Source: Synechococcus sp. AG-670-F04
GTDB lineage: Bacteria; Cyanobacteriota; Cyanobacteriia; PCC-6307; Cyanobiaceae
Direction of reading: 5' to 3'
DNA: 60,210 bases
NCBI GenBank assembly: GCA_003211515.1
Contig: QCSN01000010.1
Span: forward strand, 1 to 60,210
Shown here piece by piece: positions 8,037 through 16,362 of this stretch; the first letter of the stretch is position 1; each line of letters opens with the position of its first letter. Under the pieces are notes generated by a model, which was not told the DNA's origin, did no database searches, and saw only the letters and a list, made by a program, of their open reading frames with translations. Made by a program: the position numbers and the translations under genes.

Positions 8037-8366
8037 TCAATAAGATGGCGGTTGAAAGCCATAAGGATCTTCTTCAAATTGAGCTTGTTGAAGATTGTCG
8101 AAGTGTGCTTCCCAGCCTGTCTGGCCAGTGAAGTCTTGTGATGCATCATCACCAGTAACTTCAAGACCTTCGCGGCTTAAATCCGCATCAGTCATTTCAG
8201 AAGCTTTCTTACGCTTCGGTGCAAATGGTTTGGCAATACCGGGAGGTTGAAGATCGAGCTTGCGCTTCTGCTGACGTACACCAGGTGGGTGTTGTTGACA
8301 TTTGCGTTTCAACTCTGATGCCAGATCCGTAGCCAGTGACTGGCTTATTCTCAATCCGCAGGCCAT
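8037..8366 (-). pseudogene. C-terminal part of a probably frameshifted gene
   Basis: This minus-strand frame carries a basic patch (RQQKRKLDLQPPGIAKPF, PKRKKASEMTDADLSREG) and an acidic tail ending EDPYGFQPPSY. It overlaps the previous gene's 3' part (8209-8366) in another phase and has natural composition only after about 8310. Joined to 8209-8640 by a one-base shift near 8300-8366 it would complete a protein of about 200 residues. Alternatives are an internal ATG start at 8366 or programmed frameshifting. Confidence 0.5.
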
Positions 8367-8640
8367 CAGAGGATGTTCTACGAGGGACCATTGGAGTGCC
8401 TAATTTGTAGGATTCAGCGGTGTTGGTGTTGAATGAATATTGCGGATTCGTTTTGAATTGAGGATCGTGACCCTCTTCCGCTTCTTCATCACCGGCATAG
8501 TCATCTTCTTCAATCATCTGATTTACTGTAATGAGTTCCGCTTCGGTATTGGATTGCTCAATCAGTTCATATTCACCAGTTGTGGTGTCAATCAAATACT
8601 CATCACCGGTTTTAGGGCATTGAAAGATGAAGTGTCTCAT
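8209..8640 (-). CDS. Element protein, acidic, probably frameshifted
   Basis: The protein starts MRHFIFQCPKTGDEYLIDT, with a beta-hairpin-like, Cys-containing opening followed by a strongly acidic middle (EEDDYAGDEEAEEGHD). After roughly residue 100 the composition becomes unnatural (Thr/Ser/Cys-rich), while the overlapping frame at 8037-8366 looks natural there. The ATG overlaps the stop of 8637-8927 (ATGA), so the two are translationally coupled. Function unknown. Confidence 0.6.
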   Translation of the reverse strand: MRHFIFQCPKTGDEYLIDTTTGEYELIEQSNTEAELITVNQMIEEDDYAGDEEAEEGHDPQFKTNPQYSFNTNTAESYKLGTPMVPRRTSSDGLRIENKPVTGYGSGIRVETQMSTTPTWCTSAEAQARSSTSRYCQTICTEA

Positions 8641-8927
8641 TTGTCTTCAAGCGTTTTGACTTGTTTGCTGAGACCAATGAGTTTGCCTGTCAATTCTTTT
8701 ACAGCATCTTCCAATTTAAGAAGGTGTTGCTGAGTAGGATCTTGAGCAAAGACTGCTTGTTCTTGTTGCCACTGTTGCCGTGCAGCTTCTTCAGCTGCTA
8801 GCCGTGCTTCAAGAGCACCATTAGCCGGGTTCCAAGTAGTGGAGGTAATTTTAATGTCTTTACCTGCAGAGACACGTTCAGATGGCGTAATGTCAACGTG
8901 AACAGGCGTACGGTTTTCTTGAGTCAT
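8637..8927 (-). CDS. Coiled-coil element protein, 96 aa
   Basis: An N-terminal polar segment (MTQENRTPVHVDITPSERV) leads into two helical stretches: LEARLAAEEAARQQWQQEQ and a C-terminal heptad pattern (LLKLEDAVKELTGKLIGL, KQVKTLEDK). It looks like an oligomerising accessory protein. It overlaps the next gene by four bases. Related phage structural or scaffold accessory proteins can look like this, but no family is recognised. Confidence 0.65.
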   Translation of the reverse strand: MTQENRTPVHVDITPSERVSAGKDIKITSTTWNPANGALEARLAAEEAARQQWQQEQAVFAQDPTQQHLLKLEDAVKELTGKLIGLSKQVKTLEDK

Positions 8928-8950
8928 TTGGTTTCGTAGTAGATTTTTGA

Positions 8951-9631
8951 TTACTGATTAAGTCGTTTTTGAATAGCTGTGTAAGCTTTAAAAGCTTCAG
9001 CTGGACCAAATTGATCAACGGCTTTAGAGATCAATTCTTGTGGATCTGCCATGCCATAAGCAAGGTCAACACCAGCACGAATAATAAAATCTTCAGCAGA
9101 ACCAGTGTTATATTCCGAATGAATAGATGCTAAGACATCAGCTTGTTCGTGAGTTACAGAAGACTCTTGGATATACTCAATCTGTTGGTCAACAATTTCT
9201 TGGGGGAACTGATCAAACCATTCGTCAGTAGAAGATTTGGGTTCTTCGTGACTTTGTGAATTGTAGAAATCCTGGAGTTGTTCTAGCATTTCATGGAAGT
9301 GATCCATATCATCCAGATCAGCATCTAGCAAATCATTCCATTCTTTAACAAATCCTTCAGGCAAACCAGAATCTTCTCTGTCAGCAAATTGCACCATTGC
9401 ATCGAGATTAGGAATTGATTCACGTAATCCTTGGATGTAAGTATCAACATCAAAGGAGACAGCTTCAGGATCTTGCTCTTCAATAATATATTGAAAGTGA
9501 GATTGACCGGATGCATCTTCTACAACGGTTGCATCTACTGATCCACCATTGCATCCGTTATTGACGTTGAAATCCATCAAATGGCCTTCATCTTTATATT
9601 CAGGCGTAACAGTCATTGCATGTTGTGGCAT
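8951..9631 (-). CDS. Large acidic element protein, 226 aa
   Basis: The protein is very rich in Asp and Glu with long predicted helices (DLLDADLDDMDHFHEMLEQL, DEWFDQFPQEIVDQQIEYI). The C-terminal 50 residues are less acidic (DFIIRAGVDLAYGMADPQEL, AFKAYTAIQKRLN). Size and charge resemble phage scaffold or DNA-mimic proteins, but this is only an analogy. The ATG overlaps the TGA of the upstream short gene (TGATG), so it is read in one unit from the putative polymerase promoter at 9909-9923. Internal ATG codons early in the frame make the start slightly uncertain. Confidence 0.65.
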   Translation of the reverse strand: MPQHAMTVTPEYKDEGHLMDFNVNNGCNGGSVDATVVEDASGQSHFQYIIEEQDPEAVSFDVDTYIQGLRESIPNLDAMVQFADREDSGLPEGFVKEWNDLLDADLDDMDHFHEMLEQLQDFYNSQSHEEPKSSTDEWFDQFPQEIVDQQIEYIQESSVTHEQADVLASIHSEYNTGSAEDFIIRAGVDLAYGMADPQELISKAVDQFGPAEAFKAYTAIQKRLNQ

Positions 9632-9834
9632 CAGGAATTCTCCCGATGAATTGCATCTGACAAACCTTTGTAGAACGCATCAAGACGTTCTTCAGTTTAG
9701 CGATTCCAGTTTTTGTTGAAGTAACCGAACTCATCACTAGCGTATTTGCCAGTAGCTTTCATTTTGAAGTACGAAGCAATTTCAACCAATGATGCGGCAA
9801 TAACCTGTAGGCAATAATTTTGATCTTGTTTCAT
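9631..9834 (-). pseudogene. Short element gene with in-frame TAA
   Basis: The frame MKQDQNYCLQVIAASLVEIA continues to GYFNKNWNR, then meets TAA at 9697-9699, and carries on in the same frame with TEERLDAFYKGLSDAIHR to a TGA that overlaps the next gene's ATG. The reading after the stop is so natural that the TAA looks like a nonsense mutation in a 67-codon gene. The gene is first in the leftward unit, about 75 bases downstream of the 15-base putative promoter. Alternatively two short peptides are made. Confidence 0.55.
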
Positions 9835-9908
9835 TTTTGAATAACATTTAAGTAGCGTGGTTGTCTCTATCAACCTAAAGGAGAAGGGAAGTTTCAGCCC
9901 TATCTCCT

Positions 9909-9923
9909 TATTATCCCCTATTC
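9909..9923 (-). promoter_or_regulatory. Putative promoter for the element's own RNA polymerase, copy 1
   Basis: The 15 bases GAATAGGGGATAATA (minus strand) recur exactly at 23819-23833. ATAGGG-type initiation sites are characteristic of T7-family promoters. Immediately downstream lies an inverted repeat (AAGGAGA/TCTCCTT with AGGG/CCCT inside), which would form a 5' RNA hairpin. It stands just after the polymerase gene and before the leftward cluster. Confidence 0.5.
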
Positions 9924-9938
9924 AAATTTAGTGTTATT

Positions 9939-9958
9939 CCATCGGTAATTGCCGACGG
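9939..9958 (-). terminator. Hairpin after RNA polymerase gene
   Basis: CCGTCGG and CCGATGG pair around a six-base loop, directly after the stop codon. The analogous position behind the integrase gene has a similar hairpin, and both are followed by the 15-base repeat. A T-run is lacking. Confidence 0.45.
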
Positions 9959-12829
9959 TCAGTTGAACATGTTGACCGCATCAGTAACACCTTCACGCCA
10001 GCTCCGATCAGGACCAACATCAACCAACAGATCAGTTTCCCATTGATCAGCTAAGTCTTGAAGGAAATTACCCTCTGTAGCTTTAAGGTAACCCATGCGA
10101 TAACGGGAGCAAAGGTCTTCAAAGTTGTTGGGGTGACAACCTGCAGCATCATGAATAGTTGTCAGTTCATAAGGTGCATCGGTGTAGGCATATCTCAGAA
10201 TCAAACCATCCAGCGAATGGATCACATCAGGAGCAATAGCCTTCAGAATATTCTGTGGACTAAGGCAGTCAACGTGTGTAATCGGAATAGTTGGCGAACC
10301 ATGGAACACGGTCTTAAATTCTTCACGACTCAGAACGTATTGGCGCTCATCAATGTAAGTACCATCCGGCAAAGTGAAGGACAATCCGTGAGTAGATTGC
10401 TTGTAGATCTGCCTACAGAGATCAAGATATTGATTTAGCTGACCATTTGGCAGCTCACAATTCTTATCCATGTATTTAGATCTAATTGTATTGAGGTTGT
10501 CAAACTGAGCTTTAACTTGTGGATCAACACCAGTAAACAATCTCCGGCTTGCCATCCGTTTGATGCCTTGGTTGTACTTACCGATTGAACCAAGATTTTG
10601 ATCAAAGGCTTTCCTGATCAACAGTGTAAGGGCCATTCTAAGAAATCCAGGTACTTCATTGTCAGAAATGCCTTTCTTGAACAATTCAGTTTGAATGTCT
10701 GTGGATTGAGTCCATGCACCGGAACCATACACTGAAGTACGGGCGTATGCTTTGGACAATTTTCTACCAAGTTTGCCATCTTTACTGGTAAGAAGTGACA
10801 ACAATAGATCACGTTCAGTGACGCTCATGTCACGCCTCTTTCGAGTCTTAGGATCTTTCAGCTTGATTTCGTGCTCACGATCTTTCAACCAAGAAACCAC
10901 AGTATTCAAAGCAATCCTATATGCATCGTTCGGTTGATCTGCAGTTGTCATCGGGATAATATTTGTAGCAGTCAAGCCACTAATATTGTTGATCAAACCA
11001 GAGACAATTTGATAGCCACTACAAACAGCATCACTGTAAACAGGAGCGTGCCAAAGACTACCATTCTCATGCTCAACCCAGTTTCTACAAAGTGACAGCA
11101 GTTCCAAGGGTGAAATATGGTCGTACCTTTCAGCCAAAGAAATAGCTTGTGGTGAACCTTCAGCGATCGTACGAACTAAATCCAGGTTGTCTTGAGCGTG
11201 TTTGATACGCTGATCAATTGACACCTTTGAATCAGTCATCGCTGTTCCGATGGCTCTTAGTGCAGCCTGTTCACCATCTGAGCTGAGTCTTTCACCGTTC
11301 TTGAAGGTAAGGGTATACCTACTAGATGGACTACATTGAGGATGCCCGTAACCACCGATTACATAGCTTCTCCCTCGCTTATCAAAGTTCCAAGCAAAGA
11401 ACAATTGTGGATCATCTTTAATCTGGTTAAAGCGAGCCATGATCTGAGCGAACGCCTTACAATTCTGAGAACTGTTCTCGGCTCTGCGGTATAACTCACG
11501 GAGCTTAGTATTGTTCTCTTCGTATTCATAAATGAAATCAAGTTCAAATTTCAATAACTCTTTATCAGCCTTGAATCGTTTAATAAGTGTCTTGTATTTC
11601 TCCTTATTAAGATCACGGTATTGAACTTCCGGCACCAGTGCAGCAACACCTGAACTCTTCTTAATGTCTTCACAGCTATAAGGTAAGGGTCTGAAGATTC
11701 CGTCGTAATCCTGTTCCCAATACATTCCGATGTGATTCACAATATCAACCTGTGCTGAATCAAGCACCCATTCAGTTTGCTGAAGCTTATTCAGAAACGC
11801 GGCAGCATGTTCGGATGGTGTAGTATCACATTGCCCCATTCCAAACCTAACCATTGCACATTGATTCAAACCAGAGACACCATCTGAATGGTAACCACCG
11901 CTTGAATTCACTGTTCCAGGTTGTTGTGAATGGACCCAATCTTTAGGCTTCTCAAGTAGCGGCAGGAAATCAACAGTGTGTTTCTGCATCTCTTCAAGAA
12001 CCTTCCCAATTGCCTTACGGAATGAAGGACGGATATAAACCAGATCTCCACCCTTCAGCTTCTTGTTGCGATGATATTGAAATGGTCTGGGGTCATCATC
12101 TGGAACGTCTTTCCCCTTCGGAATACAAAGAAGGTCTAGCAGTTCTGAAGCTGCAAACTCTCTGAACGGATCTTCCCATGGTTGAAAGCGTTCATTCTTT
12201 GGGATGTAGAGCTGAGCACCTTTAGTCTTCCGACCTCGCCTAACAACAATCTGTCCCCGATCCACTTCGTTATACAGTCCGCGAGCACGGCCAACACGTC
12301 TTGCAAGTGTTGCACCATTATCCTCAACAAGCTTCTTGATGTGTTCCAGGTGCTTACCAAGGATCTCATTGTGCTCATCGGTTGTATCCAATTCTTCTCT
12401 GAAGCGATCGTAGAATCTGATCTTGAATTGGAGTTCTAGCAAGTGACCAATCTGAGTTTTAAGGTCAACACGTCTAGAAATATCCGGAGCTAACGCAGCA
12501 TCAGCCATGACTTTCCAAACCGTGGCAGCAATGAGTGAGTAGCCGTAAGTTGGTTGTTCAAGTACAGATGAACCATCAACAGGTAATGACGTGTACATGC
12601 CACAAAGGTTGGCCAGGGCAACATCACCTTTCGATGCAAGGTTCTTTCTAATCCTGTCCTCCACATGTACTCTTATTGAGAGCGCATATGTCTGAATATA
12701 TTGGTAAGAGATCTGATGAATACCAGCGCCAGAGCTACCGTAATTCCGTTCGTTTGCTTGTTTGATTTGACGCTTAAGCCGTTGAAAGCCGAGATCAAAC
12801 ATCTCCTTTTCGCGTTCAAGCTGATTCAA
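9959..12829 (-). CDS. T7-type single-subunit DNA-dependent RNA polymerase
   Basis: The 956-residue protein contains the landmarks of the phage polymerase family in order: FDKRGRSYVIGGYG (DxRGR region), motif A with the metal-binding Asp in SDAVCSGYQIVSG near residue 600, motif B with Lys and Tyr in SKAYARTSVYGSG near 695, and motif C with the second catalytic Asp in TTIHDAAGCHPN near 893. The N-terminal 350 residues correspond to the promoter-binding and RNA-handling region. It is somewhat longer than T7 gp1 (883 residues), and all catalytic residues are kept, so an active enzyme is expected. It overlaps the upstream small gene by four bases (ATGA). The role inferred is to transcribe the element's late genes from the 15-base repeats. 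Confidence 0.95.
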   Translation of the reverse strand: MNQLEREKEMFDLGFQRLKRQIKQANERNYGSSGAGIHQISYQYIQTYALSIRVHVEDRIRKNLASKGDVALANLCGMYTSLPVDGSSVLEQPTYGYSLIAATVWKVMADAALAPDISRRVDLKTQIGHLLELQFKIRFYDRFREELDTTDEHNEILGKHLEHIKKLVEDNGATLARRVGRARGLYNEVDRGQIVVRRGRKTKGAQLYIPKNERFQPWEDPFREFAASELLDLLCIPKGKDVPDDDPRPFQYHRNKKLKGGDLVYIRPSFRKAIGKVLEEMQKHTVDFLPLLEKPKDWVHSQQPGTVNSSGGYHSDGVSGLNQCAMVRFGMGQCDTTPSEHAAAFLNKLQQTEWVLDSAQVDIVNHIGMYWEQDYDGIFRPLPYSCEDIKKSSGVAALVPEVQYRDLNKEKYKTLIKRFKADKELLKFELDFIYEYEENNTKLRELYRRAENSSQNCKAFAQIMARFNQIKDDPQLFFAWNFDKRGRSYVIGGYGHPQCSPSSRYTLTFKNGERLSSDGEQAALRAIGTAMTDSKVSIDQRIKHAQDNLDLVRTIAEGSPQAISLAERYDHISPLELLSLCRNWVEHENGSLWHAPVYSDAVCSGYQIVSGLINNISGLTATNIIPMTTADQPNDAYRIALNTVVSWLKDREHEIKLKDPKTRKRRDMSVTERDLLLSLLTSKDGKLGRKLSKAYARTSVYGSGAWTQSTDIQTELFKKGISDNEVPGFLRMALTLLIRKAFDQNLGSIGKYNQGIKRMASRRLFTGVDPQVKAQFDNLNTIRSKYMDKNCELPNGQLNQYLDLCRQIYKQSTHGLSFTLPDGTYIDERQYVLSREEFKTVFHGSPTIPITHVDCLSPQNILKAIAPDVIHSLDGLILRYAYTDAPYELTTIHDAAGCHPNNFEDLCSRYRMGYLKATEGNFLQDLADQWETDLLVDVGPDRSWREGVTDAVNMFN

Positions 12830-13035
12830 GCTGCACCTCCAATCGGAGCAAGGATGTCTTTAGCATCAAAGTATTTGATCAAACTGAAGTAAAGTACATC
12901 AGCGCGTCTATTGCGCTGTGCAGCTACTACAGGGTTAGTTCGCGCTTCAAAGGTGACACAAAGATCGCAAGCATTTTTGTATTTGATCCAATAAGCGTGC
13001 CGCTCTTTAGCGGGCATGTTTTCGTAGGTTTTCAT
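12826..13035 (-). CDS. Small element protein upstream of RNA polymerase
   Basis: A 69-residue, basic and aromatic-rich protein (MKTYENMPAKERHAYWIKYK, then ACDLCVTFEARTNPVVAAQR). It has a CxxC pair but no second pair, so zinc binding is doubtful. It is translationally coupled to the polymerase gene through an ATGA overlap and preceded by an AT-rich leader with TACACGTTA, shared with the region before 8009. It could regulate or modify the polymerase, but this is only suggested by position. Confidence 0.65.
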   Translation of the reverse strand: MKTYENMPAKERHAYWIKYKNACDLCVTFEARTNPVVAAQRNRRADVLYFSLIKYFDAKDILAPIGGAA

Positions 13036-13098
13036 AATTTTGTGTAAATAACGTGTAGTTTTAATTGCAAGGGATGACCCGAAGCCACCCCATGATGT

Positions 13099-14841
13099 TC
13101 AAGCTGCGCTTGCGTCTTCAATTGTGTCTTCACCGTGCATCAGCGTTAGTATTTCAAACACTTCATCTGCGACATCTTCCCAATGCCGTCCGGTGATGTC
13201 TTCCCCGCGCACCAGCCACTTTTTGATTGTTGGAAGCGGCACAGGCTGCAGGGTGAAACCAACCTTTGATGCATGTTGAATGTGATCCAAAGCTTTCGAT
13301 TGATTCGGCATCACCACCAGACTTTCGATCAGAACGTTGTCATTGAAATCAGGTGGTGGTGACACTTTGAAATTGTCTCTGAACGCTTTGAAGCTGTCAG
13401 CCCACTCGATCAGCTGCACATCTACCGGAACGACAGACCATTCCGGGTTCAATTTGAAGATGTGAACCGGCATTCCCGTTGTGCCACGACCACCACGTGG
13501 ACCGCGCTCACGGGTTCGAAACTGTTCCATGAAGCCGTAGTAGTGCCGCGTTCGGGCCAACCCGCCAACGACCAATCCTTCACCATCAACAGCCAGCATG
13601 ATCTGTCGATCATCACTGAACACAGCTATCGCTTTGCGAATTGCTTTCGCAGCTGCATCCGGCAAGTTCCCCGCACTGAGCGTTCGATGTAACTGATCCA
13701 GTGCATCATTCGCTTTCGATTGTGTCGGTCTGTGTGTTTCCAGATCGCGCCATTGTTTCGGGCGTTGTCTGAAATCGTAAAGATCAGGTTTGACAACCAG
13801 TTGTGATCCCAGCCGTTTGATCATGCGAGCCGTGAGCGGTTGTGACGCATCACGACCGGTGATGTTTTCCTGCATCTCCCGAAATCTGAACACACGGTCC
13901 GACGAGCTATCGCAGTCTTGAACGCACTGCTTCAGTGCTTTCGCGTGTGACCGCGTAACAGGCCGATGTTGTTCATCAGTCTTACTGTCATCATCCCCAC
14001 TAGTTTCCGCGCATTCCCATTCAGTTTGAAATACGAACAACCAATAGTATTCGTAAATCTCATCCCGATTGGGAAGGTCACATTCACTGACCTCACCCGA
14101 CGCCAATGCCATTGCAAACGCTTGCCGCATGAATGCATGAAAGCGTCGACTGTCGAGATCTGCCGATGCGGCTGCACCGCTGAGGTCCATTTTTTCAAGC
14201 TTTGTCCAACGCCAAGACGTGTTCTCAAACACGTTCTTGAAAAACGCTTGTCGAGCTTTGCGTTGCGCTGCGAACACCTTTGATGCTCGAAACGCGATCT
14301 CTTTCAGATCAGCATCAACCGCCGCTTGCCGATCATCATCATCAGCAAAGGTTGCATCATCTTTCCATCTGAAAGTTTGAGGCTCTTCAATTTGTATCGT
14401 TATGTACCATAAAGTGTCAATAAACAGTGATTGCGGGTGCTCTGTTGCCCCACACTTGAAGACCGGGATATGTCCGGGAAATTCCCAGACACTCCCGATT
14501 CGTTCGCTCTTCAGCGTTTGAGAATGTTCTTGCGGACGAACTGGTAGACCTCTTCTGTGGTCAACAGGTGCTCTTCGATGATCGCGTAAGTACCTGGCAG
14601 ATCTTGTGTCCGGTCGAAATATTTGATTGAGTAGTTGAGAGACTGCATCTTGTACCGTTTGTGTTTGTGAGTGGTCGTCGGTAATCCCCGACGCCTTCAT
14701 ATAGAGACCGGGATATGTCCGGAAAATTCCCAGACACTCCACTTGTACGATCAATGCACGTTGTCCCGCATCCCTCAACTGAGGGATTGGTGAGAGCAAT
14801 CGTCCCCCCCCCCCCCATATGGGGGAGACAGAATCAAACAA
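13099..14841 (-). CDS. Orphan element protein, up to 580 codons, start uncertain
   Basis: The frame is open for 580 codons. The first 150 codons overlap a terminator T-run, a G13 tract, two copies of a 35-bp repeat and a good promoter, so they are probably not translated. The real protein should begin after about 14390, possibly at GTG 14277 or ATG 14190. The natural-looking part is charged, with Trp-rich helices (NTSWRWTKLEKMDL), an acidic linker (DDDSKTDEQHR), a KPDLYDFRQRPKQW segment and a C-terminal domain with MLAVDGEGLVVGGLARTRHY. Codon choice is more GC-rich than in neighbouring element genes, suggesting a separate origin. I recognise no family. Confidence 0.6.
   Translation of the reverse strand: MFDSVSPIWGGGGRLLSPIPQLRDAGQRALIVQVECLGIFRTYPGLYMKASGITDDHSQTQTVQDAVSQLLNQIFRPDTRSARYLRDHRRAPVDHRRGLPVRPQEHSQTLKSERIGSVWEFPGHIPVFKCGATEHPQSLFIDTLWYITIQIEEPQTFRWKDDATFADDDDRQAAVDADLKEIAFRASKVFAAQRKARQAFFKNVFENTSWRWTKLEKMDLSGAAASADLDSRRFHAFMRQAFAMALASGEVSECDLPNRDEIYEYYWLFVFQTEWECAETSGDDDSKTDEQHRPVTRSHAKALKQCVQDCDSSSDRVFRFREMQENITGRDASQPLTARMIKRLGSQLVVKPDLYDFRQRPKQWRDLETHRPTQSKANDALDQLHRTLSAGNLPDAAAKAIRKAIAVFSDDRQIMLAVDGEGLVVGGLARTRHYYGFMEQFRTRERGPRGGRGTTGMPVHIFKLNPEWSVVPVDVQLIEWADSFKAFRDNFKVSPPPDFNDNVLIESLVVMPNQSKALDHIQHASKVGFTLQPVPLPTIKKWLVRGEDITGRHWEDVADEVFEILTLMHGEDTIEDASAA
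14392..14420 (-). promoter_or_regulatory. Sigma-70-like promoter
   Basis: TTGACA and ATACAA are separated by exactly 17 bases on the minus strand, about 40 bases downstream of a CCGG-type repeat. Transcription would start near 14385, inside the open frame 13099-14841, and moves the likely start codon downstream. Confidence 0.55.
14461..14495. repeat. CCGG operator-like repeat, copy 1
   Basis: The 35-bp unit beginning GACCGGGATATGTCCGG and ending CCCAGACACTCC recurs at 14706-14740 with one mismatch. Its 17-base head is a CCGG-N7-CCGG inverted repeat that occurs again at 23766-23782. Confidence 0.8.
14706..14740. repeat. CCGG operator-like repeat, copy 2
   Basis: Second copy of the 35-bp unit, 245 bases from the first, between the G13 tract and the promoter at 14392-14420. 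Confidence 0.8.
14804..14816. repeat. Homopolymer of 13 C (G13 on minus strand)
   Basis: A run of 13 identical bases next to a CCCCATATGGGG palindrome. Tracts this long are prone to slippage. It lies in the upstream region of the 13099-14841 frame. Confidence 0.95.
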
Positions 14842-14843
14842 TA

Positions 14844-14866
14844 AAAAACCCGCAATCGCTGACGGG
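14844..14866 (-). terminator. Terminator after the LRR/RTX pseudogene
   Basis: On the minus strand a weak G/C stem ending GCGGG is followed by six T residues, 20-40 bases downstream of the stop at 14887. Confidence 0.5.
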
Positions 14867-14886
14867 GAGTGCCTCTGTCTATTGGA

Positions 14887-15985
14887 TTATATAAACGAGA
14901 CGCCATGTTGATCAACGACCATTGCGAACTCTTTCTTATTGAAGTCAAAATCAACGAACTCATCGTCACGAGAGGACATTGAACCAACCATTTCAAAGTT
15001 CTTGAAGTCAATAAAACCTTTCCCTTTCGAGACTCTGTACTTGCTTCCCTTCGTCGTAACGGAATAAACACCCGCATCGAGTCGAAGCTTGTCCTCTCCT
15101 TTGCCGCCATCAATCAGCTTCATGTCACCGAAGCCAGTGAACTCGTCATCACCTTTACCCATCTTGATCGTACCTCTGCCACCCAGACCACCAGCACTGG
15201 CATCAATAAGGTCATCACCATTGCCCATGTTGATCGTCTTGTGATTGATAAGGGCATCAGTGTCTCCTCCTTTCACTTTTCTGGTGGTTGAGGTGATGAC
15301 ATCATCGCCCTCACCCATATCGATCTTTCCAAAGTTCTCAATTCCAACTAGGGAGTTGGTGACTCTGACATCGATCAGGTCACGACCAGCACCCATTGAT
15401 GAATTCCCTTTGATTTCAAAGCCACTGCCAGCTTCGTTATAAGCAATCAGCTTATCGTTGCCGCCAAGGGTATCCACACTGACTTCCTCTCTAATGAATA
15501 GGGAGAATCCATCCGTATCATTCGATTCAGAAGCTGCGTCACGCTTATCGGACTATGTTCCTGTGTTCTCAGAGCTCGTCCAACCCTCTGCTGTTAGTTC
15601 ACCGGGAGTGCCGTCAGGAGTGGGTTCGGGTACAGGGTCTGGTTCAGGAGTGGGAACAACCTCGTCGGCAAAGGTAATGACCACATCTTTGTCAAATGCA
15701 TCTACTGGAGGATTTTGTTTAAAGTGAGCTGGTAGTACAACTTCAGTAATATTGTTACTTGTGAAAGCACCGTCACCTATTTTCTTGACTGAATCTGGGA
15801 TAACAACTTCAATTAGTTGATTGTGGTTAAAGGTATTATCACCGATTGTCTTGACTGAATTTGGGATAACAACTTCGGTCAGTTGATTGTATCCAAAGGC
15901 TCCATTGCCGATTGTCTTGACTGAATCGCCAATGTCAATCTCAGTTAGTTGATTACCATCAATGCATCATCATCGATTGATTCAC
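14887..15985 (-). pseudogene. Decayed BspA-type LRR / RTX-like surface protein
   Basis: The minus strand encodes at least four leucine-rich units of the BspA/LRR_5 kind, each like NQLTEVVIPNSVKTIGDNTF. A Pro/Glu linker (VPTPEPDPVPEPTPDGTP) and an Asp/Gly-rich RTX-like region (MGEGDDVITSTTR, MGNGDDLIDASAGG) follow. A TAG at 15553-15555 interrupts the frame between linker and RTX region, and one T is missing in an LRR unit near 15967. Earlier repeats are lost. The RTX part alone could be read from GTG at 15477. This was an exported or surface adhesin-like protein. Confidence 0.75.
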
Positions 15986-15989
15986 TAGT

Positions 15990-16362
15990 GTTCTGGAATC
16001 AACAGAATTAATTTTCTGCAATACAAATCCCGAAACAGTTTAACGCTCTTATTATTAAACTAAAAATCGATATCCACAACAATAGGTAGATGGGTCTCGC
16101 GAAAAGTTGAATATCCCATAACTGCTATGACGCAGTTGTGGTCTGAGCGAGCGTCTTTCGCAAAATTTCTGAATGCTTAAGCAATCTATGTGACCACCGG
16201 ATCCAGATTTAATCTTATCAGCCTAAACTTAAAGATAAATGTACTTAAAAATACTCAATCATTGAAATTAATGCTGTAGAAATCATATAGATTCTACACT
16301 ATTACGAAAAACTGCCCGCCCATGACAATTAGGTTATTTAAACAACCTTTCGGTAAAATAAC
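15990..16362. other. AT-rich gap
   Basis: No frame, repeat or hairpin of note; very AT-rich, like the methyltransferase gene next to it. Confidence 0.5.

Noticed and set aside
9697-15555. Stop-codon recoding in the element
   Set aside because: The internal stops are TAA and TAG in single genes, while long genes (polymerase, helicase, integrase) have none; ordinary mutations explain them better.
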